This document shows, in pieces, positions 40,876 through 49,797 of a stretch of 64,000 nucleotides of DNA. The position numbers and the translations under genes are program-made. The DNA comes from JAEUKA01 sp044228505 (lineage in GTDB: Bacteria; Myxococcota_A; Polyangia; Palsa-1104; JAEUJZ01), in NCBI GenBank assembly GCA_044228505.1, contig JBGAUT010000026.1:14490-78489 (forward strand), given 5' to 3'. The notes below the pieces were generated by a model. It saw nothing but the letters and a program-made list of their open reading frames with translations, made no database searches and had not been told where the DNA came from. The number at the start of each line of letters is the position of its first letter. Position 1 is the first letter of the stretch.

Positions 40876-43509
40876 TTACAGCGGTACCACCATCCGCCCG
40901 TCCTCGGAAGGCACGAGACGGATTTGACCGTCAGCGGACATCTTGTTGAGGATCTCGGAGAGGTTGTCGATCGACACCCCCAGCTCCTCGGCGAGCTGCC
41001 ACTCGGCCATCGAGCTGCGGCCATCCAGGGTCTCTAGAATGCGCGCTGGGCTCAAGGTGCTGCCACTGCGCATTGGCACCGCAGGAATCCGGGCCTGCGT
41101 CGAGCGCCCGCCGCCACGAGCCACCGATACTGAGCCACCCGCCGTCTGAGCTGCGGCTTTGGCTGCGCTTGGCTTGACCACGACAACGCCCATTGCTGCG
41201 GTACCACGCACCGGACGAGCAGTCGCCTTGGCCGGGGCCGGGCTGGATGCCGGTTCGCTGGCGCCAAACGGATTGTCTTCGGCTGCCATCGCCAACCACG
41301 ATACGGATGGAGAATCAGCACTGGGTGCGGAACTCATCTCGGTTTTCGAGGGTGCATCGATCGCACCAAAGTCGGGAAAGCCGCCCTTTTCACCCGCTGG
41401 GACCACAATCTGACGGGTCGGCTCGAAATCGGTCGGAATGAGCGGCCCAGAGGTCTTCGGCAGCGGCTGGACCGGACGGGCCTTGATTGGCTTGGCGGAC
41501 TCCGCAGCAATGCTCGGGGCCAGCTCGGCTCTGGCGGCGGCAATCGCTTCGGCCAACGGATCGTTGTCGCTCGCCATGTCGAGCCAGGCTCGGGATGGAG
41601 ACTCCGAACTTGGGGCAGGCTGTGGCGCGGGATCCTCCGCAGGTTTGGCCGGAGCGGGCTTGGCTGCAGCGGGCTTGGCTGCAGCGGGCTTGGCCGGAGT
41701 AGGCGTGGCTGCAGTGGCCTTGGCTGGAGCGATCTGATCCGTTGGTGCATCCTTCACCGCAGGGATCACCTTCGCCGCAGTCGGAACCGAGGTCTTCGTC
41801 GGTCCCGCCGAAACTTTCAGGCTGCCGTCACGTGTCTTCGCAATCAACGCTTCGTCGGGGACACGCCGCACCGTATCGCCAGAATCCGCACGGCTGACCG
41901 GCGCAGCACTCTGCTTGGCTGGCGCTTTGGCTACCGGATTCTTGGCTGGTGCTGAGGTCGATTTGACATCTCGCTGAGCCGCTGGACCCGACTTGTCGAC
42001 ATGGGTCATCGAGCGCTGGTTGTCGACGGAAATACCGCCCGCTTGGGCTTGCGCCATCGCCTCTGCGAGTGCATCGCCGCTGGGGCTCATCGCGGGAATC
42101 GAGGACTTCTGTGCAGCCGCAGGCTTGGCCGCAGCCGTCGGAGCCGCCGTGGGTTTGGCGACCACCACAGGCTTGGCCGTATCGAGGGTCTTGGCGGTAT
42201 TGACCGATTCACCCTTCGCCGCCGCAGGCTTGGCGGCAGCAACGTCCTTCGCCGCTGCAGCACCCTTTGCATCCGCCACCGGCTTGGCAGGCGCACCCGA
42301 TGCTCCCGTCGCCACTCGTTCACTATAGACCGATGCCAGTCGACTGAGTGCCGCTCGAGGAGTGTCGACCTCGTGCAAAAAGCCGAGATCTGACTCACGC
42401 AACGGAGCAAGGCCGCCCGTGACCGCTCCGCTGCTCACCGACTGAAGCCGCGCCGCGACCACCTCACGAAGTTGTGGCTGACCGACACGGGCCAGTGACA
42501 CCAATTCCATGTTCTGCTTGAGCTGACTCGGTCCTGGCCTGGCCTGTTTTTCGGAGAACTGTCCAAACGTTTCGGGTCGGCACGACAGAAGCAGCAGCGT
42601 CGCCGCCGTTAGCCCATGCAACGAACCAAGCACATCGGCCAGCGCGTGCAAACCCGGCTGCCCAAGCTGTTCGAGAAGCTGATCGGCCTGATCAAACAGA
42701 ATCGTGATGCTGGCCGGACGCCGAACACTGACCAACCGAATCAACGAGCACAGCACGTAGCGCGCCGTCGCCTCTTGATTGATCGTCTGTTTGGCCCCGA
42801 TCCGCTCACGGTCTTTCGCAGCCAACTCCTCACCAGCCAGCCATGCAGTAACCAGTGCTCGACGGTCGGCATATGGAAACTGAACGATCACCTGCCGTGC
42901 CGTCGCATCCAGGGAGTTTTCTGTCGGCAGCGTCAACAAATAGGAACGAAGGCCGGGCTCGATCTGCGACCAACTCTTCTGCGCCGCTTCGGCAAAATCC
43001 GCCAGTGACCGTCGCCGCCCGCCGTCCAAGCACAGCGGCCCAAGCTGCTTGAGCACCGCCGTCGGTCCCTGATACATCCCCACCCGCGCTGCGTCGAGCA
43101 GATCGTAGGTCTGGGCATAGATCACTTCCCACAGCAGCCGATCAATCGGACGCTCCAGGGGACTGCCCTTTTTGTCGACACGACACAGCCCAGAGACAAG
43201 CTGCTTGAGCGTGAACCGGAATGGCTGTGCCAGATCGGGCAGCGCCGGAATCGCCACGACCAGCGACTCGGGCCGATGCTGCCGCCGGAGCCACCACAGC
43301 AGATGACTCTTGCCACTGCCGGGATCACCCACCAGCGCAATCATCTGCCCAAAGCCACGGCCCGCTTGTTTGAGCCCGCGCAGCAGCGTCTGGCGAGCGT
43401 CGGCGTGAAGAGCAGCCACATCGACCAGATCCTCCTGATCGAGATCGCTTACCGCCGTGTGTGCGAAAGGATTGGCCGCCTGGGCCTTCGGTGCGCCATT
43501 GGTGGTCAT
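40876..43509 (-). CDS. P-loop (AAA-like) ATPase with disordered linker and C-terminal winged-helix-like end
   Basis: An 877-residue protein. Residues about 35-400 form a P-loop NTPase with Walker A GDPGSGKS (61-68), a Walker-B-like segment ITILFDQADQ (Asp 273, with Gln in place of the usual catalytic Glu) and a sensor-like stretch LLLLSCRPETF. Residues about 430-800 are a long Ala/Lys/Pro/Val-rich linker, probably disordered. The last 65 residues (ILETLDGRSSMAEWQLAEEL, then ILNKMSADGQIRLV) look like a winged-helix domain. The combination suggests a nucleotide-driven regulator or organiser bound to nucleic acid or another protein. It converges on the pseudokinase gene with a 111-bp gap. I do not recognise a named family. 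Confidence 0.7.
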   Translation of the reverse strand: MTTNGAPKAQAANPFAHTAVSDLDQEDLVDVAALHADARQTLLRGLKQAGRGFGQMIALVGDPGSGKSHLLWWLRRQHRPESLVVAIPALPDLAQPFRFTLKQLVSGLCRVDKKGSPLERPIDRLLWEVIYAQTYDLLDAARVGMYQGPTAVLKQLGPLCLDGGRRRSLADFAEAAQKSWSQIEPGLRSYLLTLPTENSLDATARQVIVQFPYADRRALVTAWLAGEELAAKDRERIGAKQTINQEATARYVLCSLIRLVSVRRPASITILFDQADQLLEQLGQPGLHALADVLGSLHGLTAATLLLLSCRPETFGQFSEKQARPGPSQLKQNMELVSLARVGQPQLREVVAARLQSVSSGAVTGGLAPLRESDLGFLHEVDTPRAALSRLASVYSERVATGASGAPAKPVADAKGAAAAKDVAAAKPAAAKGESVNTAKTLDTAKPVVVAKPTAAPTAAAKPAAAQKSSIPAMSPSGDALAEAMAQAQAGGISVDNQRSMTHVDKSGPAAQRDVKSTSAPAKNPVAKAPAKQSAAPVSRADSGDTVRRVPDEALIAKTRDGSLKVSAGPTKTSVPTAAKVIPAVKDAPTDQIAPAKATAATPTPAKPAAAKPAAAKPAPAKPAEDPAPQPAPSSESPSRAWLDMASDNDPLAEAIAAARAELAPSIAAESAKPIKARPVQPLPKTSGPLIPTDFEPTRQIVVPAGEKGGFPDFGAIDAPSKTEMSSAPSADSPSVSWLAMAAEDNPFGASEPASSPAPAKATARPVRGTAAMGVVVVKPSAAKAAAQTAGGSVSVARGGGRSTQARIPAVPMRSGSTLSPARILETLDGRSSMAEWQLAEELGVSIDNLSEILNKMSADGQIRLVPSEDGRMVVPL

Positions 43510-43617
43510 GAGCGAAGACGAGCCTCTTTACCGTCGTGCTCATCATATCACGCCGAAGCGGCCGCCGAATCGCCCAAAAACGCTAGGAATCAGCGGTTTT
43601 GGCTGGTTTCGCTGCCC

Positions 43618-44460
43618 TTAGCCGAGCGCGATTCGCCAGTTTTGGAGGGAGTAGAGCGGTACAAACGGGAACAGCACCGGCACGCTCTGGACGTAGCGCT
43701 GATACTCCGGGTCGCCTCCGTAGCGCTCGGCCTGCTTCTTTTCCAGGCGCTTGGTCGAGCCCACCATCACCAGCGTGATGCACAACAAACCGACGCCGCT
43801 TGAGAGCCAGTGCAGATACGACAAATAGGCCGCCGCTCCACACACGAAATTGCCGATCCAGAAAATCGTCTCGCCCAAATAGTTCGGGCAGCGCACCAGC
43901 CGATACAGCTTCACATCGCAAAATCGGTTGGGCGAGGTCCGCTTGAAAGCGGCCTTTTGCCGGTCAGCGACCGACTCTAGCAACAGTCCGAACGTCATCA
44001 CCGTCACCCCCAGCCAGACCAGTACCATGGACGCGGAAGCGCTAGGACTGCTGCGATGTAGCGCGATGTTGAACGTCGCCGGCACAAACATCAGCACGTA
44101 AAGCACCGAGACGCCGATCCAAATCGCGAACTTGTAAAGGAGCCCGAGTCCGACAGCCCGCGACTGAACATCGGCCAGCTCCTTCCGATACGAGGGCTCC
44201 CGTTCGCGCAAAAACAGAAAGCTCCCGAGCCGCAGTCCGTAGAGCCCGAGCAGCGCACACTGCAGCGTCATACCGAGCGGCAGCTGCGCACCGAATCGCC
44301 AAAGACTCAGCAGCGCAAACAGGGCGATCGAGCCCGCGTAGCCCAGACTGACAAAGTAGACCACGCGATAGAAGCCAACCACCGTCACAACCAGCGCCAG
44401 CCCGAGCAGCAGCAAGCTCTCGGAGATGGGGCTCATCAATGCACCGTCGAAGAGGCTCAT
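43618..44460 (-). CDS. DUF1295 (steroid 5-alpha-reductase-like) membrane protein
   Basis: A 280-residue polytopic protein. The diagnostic C-terminal block is SPNRFCDVKLYRLVRCPNYL, with GETIFWIGNF, then RYGGDPEYQRYVQSVPVLFP, which is the DUF1295/ICMT-like methyltransferase-reductase signature. The enzymatic role of bacterial members is not established; relatives act on lipids or isoprenoids. Third gene of a minus-strand series after rseP and the rhomboid-like gene, with six bases between the latter's stop and its ATG. Confidence 0.85.
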   Translation of the reverse strand: MSLFDGALMSPISESLLLLGLALVVTVVGFYRVVYFVSLGYAGSIALFALLSLWRFGAQLPLGMTLQCALLGLYGLRLGSFLFLREREPSYRKELADVQSRAVGLGLLYKFAIWIGVSVLYVLMFVPATFNIALHRSSPSASASMVLVWLGVTVMTFGLLLESVADRQKAAFKRTSPNRFCDVKLYRLVRCPNYLGETIFWIGNFVCGAAAYLSYLHWLSSGVGLLCITLVMVGSTKRLEKKQAERYGGDPEYQRYVQSVPVLFPFVPLYSLQNWRIALG

Positions 44461-44466
44461 GGAAGG

Positions 44467-45267
44467 CTAGTTTAGCCACTTACGCGCCGGATCACTACCG
44501 CCTGAGGTATCGCGTCCACCATCAAGAACTTCGAACTTGTGGTTGGGTCGCTTCTTAGGTTGGGACTTGTCGCCCCCGGTGGACTTGCTGGATCCACTTC
44601 GTTTGCGACGCAGCAGCCGCCAGATCGACTGGCCACCATGGTCGGAAAGCAATGCATAGGTCAGCAGCAACGTCACGACGTTACCGCCAAGCTGCTCCCA
44701 GTCGCCACGCAACAGGTCGGCACCCAGTCCAATCGCGATGAAAAACCAGGCCAGCGTTCGCGCCGAGGTGAGCTGGTCGGTGCCCCACATCCGCACCTGC
44801 AAGCCGCCGTAAATCTGCGCAAAGCTGATCAGCAGCATCGTAAAGATGGGTGCGCCCTCGATCGGAATCGGCACCAGGCCCGCCACCGAGGCAAACTGGG
44901 CATGGATACGACCCAGCAAGGCCACCACGAGCGAGGTCGAAAGCAGAACGGTGGCGCTCCAGCCGACCATTCGACGTGGGCCGATCCGTTGCTCCACCGC
45001 GCTGCCGATCGACCACAGCAGCAGTCCCAGAAACAGCAGCGCAAACGGGCTCAGGACGATAAGTGGTGCGGTGAGGAGTCGCCACGGCTGTTTGCCGAGC
45101 GCCAGCGACGGAATCAGCAGCAGGTGGCTGCGAATCAAGTCACCCGTCACCGGCAGCAGCGACAAAAGGAACGTAACAGCAAAGACCGCGAAGACCACCG
45201 CGCAGCCCGGCATGACCTTGCTGCCCAGCCGAACCGTCACAAACCGCTGCTGAGGATGTTGAGCCAT
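44467..45267 (-). CDS. rhomboid-like membrane protein lacking the catalytic dyad
   Basis: A 266-residue protein with five or six hydrophobic spans and a basic C-terminal tail. The stretch GKQPWRLLTAPLIVLSPFAL, then LWSIGSAVEQRIGPRRMVG, is characteristic of the L1 loop/TM2 region of the rhomboid (S54) fold. The nucleophile motif GxSG is not present (the equivalent loop reads EGAPIFTM) and no catalytic His is evident, so this is likely a rhomboid pseudoprotease (derlin-like). It lies three bases after the rseP stop. Adjacency to RseP suggests a shared role in membrane-protein quality control; this is inference. Confidence 0.65.
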   Translation of the reverse strand: MAQHPQQRFVTVRLGSKVMPGCAVVFAVFAVTFLLSLLPVTGDLIRSHLLLIPSLALGKQPWRLLTAPLIVLSPFALLFLGLLLWSIGSAVEQRIGPRRMVGWSATVLLSTSLVVALLGRIHAQFASVAGLVPIPIEGAPIFTMLLISFAQIYGGLQVRMWGTDQLTSARTLAWFFIAIGLGADLLRGDWEQLGGNVVTLLLTYALLSDHGGQSIWRLLRRKRSGSSKSTGGDKSQPKKRPNHKFEVLDGGRDTSGGSDPARKWLN

Positions 45268-45270
45268 GTC

Positions 45271-46320
45271 CTAGAAGCCAAAGAGGCGTTTGAGATCCTT
45301 GGCGACCAGCAGCAGCATCAGCCCGAGCAGGATCACCATGCCGACCATGTGGACAATCTGCTCGATGCGATGATTGACGCGCCGACGGGTTACGACCTCG
45401 ATGCTCAGGAATACGAGGCGGCCACCATCGAGCGCGGGCAAAGGCAACAGATTAAAGAATCCGAGCAGCGCGCTAATCTTGGCCGCAAGCTCCAGTCCTT
45501 CGACGAAGCGCTGGCCAAGCTGCTGAGCAATCATCTGGGTGATGCCGATGATGCTGACGAAGTCGTCCATCTTCGCCTTGTGCCGCCCGGTGATCATGTT
45601 GGTGAGTGCAATCACCTGCGCCACCGTCAGCCGCCACGGTTCGATCGCCGCCAGCTTGGCCGCAGCGCCTAGACCGAGTCGCTCACGATCGGGGCTGACG
45701 TTCATCTGGATACCGATGCTGAAGCCGCCACCCTGGTTGGCGACGGGCTTGACCATGACGGTCTTTAGCTCGGTGCCACGACGGACCTGAATTTCAAGAG
45801 GCTGCCCGCCAGAACCGGCAATCATGGGGCGAACCTCGTCGATCATGCCGACTGGACGACCGTTGATGCGGGTGATGACATCGCCCGCGAGGAGCCCCGA
45901 GGCTTCGGCAGGCTGACCGGGAATCAGCTTTTGCACCATCGTCCCCGGTACGCCTGCGAAAAAATTGATAAAGAAGAAGACCACGACCGCGAACACGTAG
46001 TTGACGACGGGACCAGCGGCGATGGTCAGAAAGCGCTGCCAGGCCGGACGGTTCGGATACGAGCGAGGATCGTCTGCCGCAATCGCCTCGTCGTCGGGAT
46101 TGAGCCCGGCGATTTGGACGTAGCCTCCGAGAGGAATCGCGCCCACTTGAAAGGTGGTTTCGCCACTCACCTTGCTAAACAGCGCAGGACCGAAGCCAAT
46201 GGCGAAACGGTCGACCCGCATGTTGCACCACTTGGCGACGATGTAATGGCCCCATTCGTGGACGATGATCAGTACGCCGAGGGCCAAAATCGCCAGAGCG
46301 ACATAGAACGCTGTAAGCAT
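45271..46320 (-). CDS. rseP: RseP site-2 zinc metalloprotease
   Basis: A 349-residue intramembrane protease. The zinc motif HEWGH (His 21, Glu 22, His 25) lies in the first helix and the third ligand is in LLPLPALDGG near the C-terminus. A PDZ domain is at about 115-200 (PAEASGLLAGDVITRINGRPV). The ATG at 46320 gives the canonical start MLTAFYVALAILALG; the frame extends 57 codons further but without family resemblance. RseP cleaves anti-sigma factors and signal peptides within the membrane. It heads an operon with a rhomboid-like protein and a DUF1295 protein. Confidence 0.96.
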   Translation of the reverse strand: MLTAFYVALAILALGVLIIVHEWGHYIVAKWCNMRVDRFAIGFGPALFSKVSGETTFQVGAIPLGGYVQIAGLNPDDEAIAADDPRSYPNRPAWQRFLTIAAGPVVNYVFAVVVFFFINFFAGVPGTMVQKLIPGQPAEASGLLAGDVITRINGRPVGMIDEVRPMIAGSGGQPLEIQVRRGTELKTVMVKPVANQGGGFSIGIQMNVSPDRERLGLGAAAKLAAIEPWRLTVAQVIALTNMITGRHKAKMDDFVSIIGITQMIAQQLGQRFVEGLELAAKISALLGFFNLLPLPALDGGRLVFLSIEVVTRRRVNHRIEQIVHMVGMVILLGLMLLLVAKDLKRLFGF

Positions 46321-46599
46321 GCGCCACAGAGTAGCTGAAATGATTCGACTCAGCCAAGCACACCCGGCCACTGAAAAGCCGGCATTGTCGCCGCAGTAGC
46401 TGACACGATTCCGCAGACGGACCGAAATCGTCCCCCGATGTCCTGCGCAGCGAGCAGCTTGCCGCTGGACGGGTAAGCGTGCGATGATCAACTAGAAGTC
46501 GTGCTACACGCTCGCTTGGAGCCACAGTCGGGGGGCTGTGCAGGGACCGACGCTAGGTCGCAAGCCACCCCAGGTGTTGCCACTCGCTGGCACGGTGCA

Positions 46600-48522
46600 A
46601 TGGTCCAGCCCACACGCCAAAGGACGCCTGGGCTGACTAAGTGGTCGAAAGCGCTGGTGTTATCCGTGCTGGTTGGCTGCGGAGGACCGAAAAGCCAGGT
46701 CGATCTCCAGAGCGCACCAACCTCACCGCCCGCCGAGGTGACCATTGCGCTGTTGGGCACAAGCGATCTGCACGGCTATGTCGAACCACGCAGTCAGTCC
46801 ATCCAGGATGTTTCGGGAGTGCAAAAGACCGTGGATCGCGGGGGCCTGCCACTCCTCGGCGGGTACCTGGCCAACCTGCGCCGACGCTATCCGGTGCTAC
46901 TGCTCGATGGTGGAGACTTGTTCCAAGGTACGCTCGTATCCAATCTGGGTGAGGGCCGTGCGGTCATCGACAGCTATAACGTGCTCGGTTACACAGCCTC
47001 GGCGATTGGCAACCATGAGTTCGACTACGGTCCCGATGGCCCGAAGTCGGTTCCAGCCTCGGCCGAAGATGACCCTACCGGCGCACTGAAGGCTCGCATC
47101 GCCTCGGCTCGCTTCCCGTTTCTGTCGGCCAACATCATCGACAAAAAGACCAGCCTGCCGGTGGCCTGGCCAAATATCTATCCATCCAAGATCGTCCACG
47201 TAGCGGGGATTCCGATTGGCCTCGTCGGAGCCGTCACCGAGGACACCCCGCGCACCACCAACATTTTGAACCTCCGCGATGTGCAGATCGCCAGCATCAT
47301 TCCGGCGGTGCGAGCCCAGGCCGAGCAGCTTCGTCGCAGTGGTGTGGCGGCGGTGGTACTGACCATCCACGAGGGTGCCAACTGTAGCGACTTCCACGAC
47401 GCCAAGAATCTCAAGCCGTGCGACAACGAGGACGGACGGGTGCTGCCGATTGCGCGGGCTCTCCATGATGTGGTCGACGCGGTGGTGGCGGGACACTCAC
47501 ACGCGGGCATGGCGCACTTTGTCGACGGCGTGCCGGTGATTCAAGCGTTTGCTTATGGTCAAGCGTTTGCTCGCGCCGACCTTTTGTTTCGCAACACGCG
47601 ATCCGGGTTTGTGCTCGATAAGTCACGCACTGTCGTCCATCGACCCAAGGAGCTGTGCTCGGTCGAGATGCCCCCGGAGGATCAGCCGCTACCACCTGTG
47701 CCATCCGCCACGACCGCAAGCGGCGATGGTGCGGGCAATCGGGGCACGCCTCCGCAACGGATGTGGCGCTGCGACAGCAAGGTACTCCACGGCAAAGAGC
47801 TACGGCCCGCCACCTATGAAGGGCTGCCAGTGACACCTTCAGAGCTGGTGATGGCCGCGCTCGCGCCTCATATCGCGCAAGCGTCGGCCAAGCGCAGCTC
47901 GGTGCTGGGAGTGACGACGGCGGTGCGGCTCCCCAGACACTTTAAAGCCGAGTCCCCGCTCGGGCAGTTTCTGGCCGATTTGACCCGAGGCGCGGCAGCG
48001 ACCGCCACCGGACAGGCGGTGGATCTGGCGCTGCAAAACGGCGGCGGGATTCGCAACGAGCTACCTGCGGGCAAGCTCACCTACGGTGATCTATTCGAGG
48101 TGATGCCGTTCGACAACCGACTCGCACTGGTGAAGATGCCCGGTCATGCCCTGGTCGATTTGTTTCGACGCAACCTACTCGGCAGCCATGGCGTGCTCAT
48201 CCCGAGCAGCGGCTACCGGGTCGAGTCGCGCTGCGAAGGCGGCGAGTTAAAAGTCGACCTCCTCCAAGAAAACGGCAAACCGATCGATCCAAACCGCATC
48301 TACACTGTGGCCACCAGCGACTTTTTGGCGCTCGGAGGCGACAACTTCGGCACCATCGTTCCCAAGCTCGGCGAAGGCGCGGTCAAGGTCTACGAAGACA
48401 CCACCCTCCGCGACGCCGTGGCCGAAGAACTACAGCGCTATCGTGGTCCGTTCCTCAGTGGAACCGCCGCGCCAAACCGGCTCAACATGCCCATGCCACG
48501 CCCCGTCCGCTGTCAGCCGTAG
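46600..48522 (+). CDS. 5'-nucleotidase-family lipoprotein (metallophosphoesterase)
   Basis: A 640-residue lipoprotein. The start at 46600 precedes a signal peptide ending in the lipobox LVGC (Cys about 27). The N-terminal calcineurin-like domain has all metal motifs: GTSDLHGY, GGDLFQG, GNHEFDYG, HEGANC and AGHSHAGM. The C-terminal 5'-nucleotidase domain carries the substrate motifs QNGGGIRNELPAGKLTYGD and FEVMPFDN. This is a periplasmic or surface nucleotide phosphatase (UshA-like, 5'-nucleotidase/2',3'-cyclic phosphodiesterase), useful in scavenging extracellular nucleotides. The region between it and rseP (about 280 bp, divergent) should hold both promoters. Confidence 0.92.
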   Translation: MVQPTRQRTPGLTKWSKALVLSVLVGCGGPKSQVDLQSAPTSPPAEVTIALLGTSDLHGYVEPRSQSIQDVSGVQKTVDRGGLPLLGGYLANLRRRYPVLLLDGGDLFQGTLVSNLGEGRAVIDSYNVLGYTASAIGNHEFDYGPDGPKSVPASAEDDPTGALKARIASARFPFLSANIIDKKTSLPVAWPNIYPSKIVHVAGIPIGLVGAVTEDTPRTTNILNLRDVQIASIIPAVRAQAEQLRRSGVAAVVLTIHEGANCSDFHDAKNLKPCDNEDGRVLPIARALHDVVDAVVAGHSHAGMAHFVDGVPVIQAFAYGQAFARADLLFRNTRSGFVLDKSRTVVHRPKELCSVEMPPEDQPLPPVPSATTASGDGAGNRGTPPQRMWRCDSKVLHGKELRPATYEGLPVTPSELVMAALAPHIAQASAKRSSVLGVTTAVRLPRHFKAESPLGQFLADLTRGAAATATGQAVDLALQNGGGIRNELPAGKLTYGDLFEVMPFDNRLALVKMPGHALVDLFRRNLLGSHGVLIPSSGYRVESRCEGGELKVDLLQENGKPIDPNRIYTVATSDFLALGGDNFGTIVPKLGEGAVKVYEDTTLRDAVAEELQRYRGPFLSGTAAPNRLNMPMPRPVRCQP

Positions 48523-48608
48523 CGTGAAGATAAATCGATTGTCCTACACGATCAGGCGCGACCTTCGGGCTGGTTGCGAACCTTTCAACAAACATCAGGA
48601 GTCCGGGA

Positions 48609-49709
48609 ATGCGCCGCTACATTGCGAACCGTTGCCTCATTCACTGCCTGTGCGGAGCGCTGGCGATGATGCACGCGGGAGTTGCCACTTCTGCTCCAGA
48701 AGGTGCCTCAACAGGCGCTCCCCCCAAGGCAGCCCCACCCACCACTTCGGCTGTACCGATGACCTTTGAAACCGCTTTTGCGAAAGCCGAGCAGCAGAGC
48801 AAAGCGAAACATGTAGAGCAGAGCATTACGCTGTTTGAACAAGCAGTAGCGCTCACGCAGGATCCGAATCGGAAGGCGCAAGCACTCGGTGAAATCAGTG
48901 TCCTCGCCCTGAGTCTTTCGCGATACCGAGCCTCGGTGAAGGCCGCCTGTGACGCGCTGGAACTGGTGAGCGGTGCCGCACGCGGTTCCCATTTGTACAA
49001 CCTGGGAAGAGTGGCGCTTGCGGTGCAGGATCTCGGCAGTGCTGCCGCACTCTATCAGTCTTCTGTGGCACTCCGTCCCAACGCAACCGTAAGCGCTCAG
49101 CTTGGGAGGATGGGGAATGTGACAGCGACTCCCTATCCGGGGCCCGATGCCGGCAAAGGGTTTTGTCAGGCTGCTCTCAGTCCCAAAGAATCCGTTTCGC
49201 CAGAGTTTGTTCGCCTTGCCAAGGACATCGCCAACCAGCGAAAAGAAAAAGTCACGTCGGCAGATTGGTGGCCACTCGGTCTGCGCGGAGAGCTGATTCC
49301 GGTTGCAATGCTCTGTGACAATCCGGCCGGAGGCAATCACGGCGCATGGCTCATCGAAGCAGATGCTCAACATCGGTATCTGGTGGCGTTCGATTCGCTC
49401 GATGGACGGGCTTCGCTGGATGCATGCAATACCGGAAAAGATCGAATCTACGTGGGACACGGAGGGGTGGTCGCTCTGTCCTTTAGCCAAGGACATCGCG
49501 GCGGCTATGAGGACTACAGAGTCGGGGTCCGAAAGGGCAGTCCGGTCATTATCTACACAGAGTCGCTCGACGATGTGCGTGCCAGCGACCACCAGGAAGC
49601 GGTCGACTTTGACAAGCGCGGTGGTCCCTACAAGTCTCCGCAAGAGTTCGGACGGGTCATCCTGCTCGATAAAAAAGGCATGACCCAGGTTGGTCTACAG
49701 GACCAATAG
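48609..49709 (+). CDS. exported TPR-like protein of unknown function
   Basis: A 366-residue protein with a signal peptide (MRRYIANRCLIHCLCGALAM, cleavage near TSAPEG) and AGGAG upstream of the ATG at 48609. Residues about 55-160 look like two or three tetratricopeptide helices (AKHVEQSITLFEQAVALTQD; AVQDLGSAAALYQSSVALRP). The C-terminal half, with WPLGLRGELIPVAMLCDNPA and YEDYRVGVRKGSPVIIYTES, is a mixed domain that I cannot assign. It is exported, possibly periplasmic or surface-bound. Convergent with the second TonB receptor. Confidence 0.75.
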   Translation: MRRYIANRCLIHCLCGALAMMHAGVATSAPEGASTGAPPKAAPPTTSAVPMTFETAFAKAEQQSKAKHVEQSITLFEQAVALTQDPNRKAQALGEISVLALSLSRYRASVKAACDALELVSGAARGSHLYNLGRVALAVQDLGSAAALYQSSVALRPNATVSAQLGRMGNVTATPYPGPDAGKGFCQAALSPKESVSPEFVRLAKDIANQRKEKVTSADWWPLGLRGELIPVAMLCDNPAGGNHGAWLIEADAQHRYLVAFDSLDGRASLDACNTGKDRIYVGHGGVVALSFSQGHRGGYEDYRVGVRKGSPVIIYTESLDDVRASDHQEAVDFDKRGGPYKSPQEFGRVILLDKKGMTQVGLQDQ

Positions 49710-49797
49710 CCAGCGGACTTGTTACGCCTAGACCACCTGGCACGTGAAAGTCTGTTGAAGTGGATCGCGCCCAGGAAGCGACCGCCGGCTCGATTCG

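Noticed and set aside
40845..40876. GC-rich inverted repeats between the pseudokinase and ATPase genes as a terminator
   Set aside because: The paired segments are short and overlap one another, and there is no T-run.
44539..45672. 377-codon plus-strand frame across the rhomboid-like and rseP genes
   Set aside because: Gln- and Arg-rich antisense shadow; both genes on the other strand have clear family motifs.
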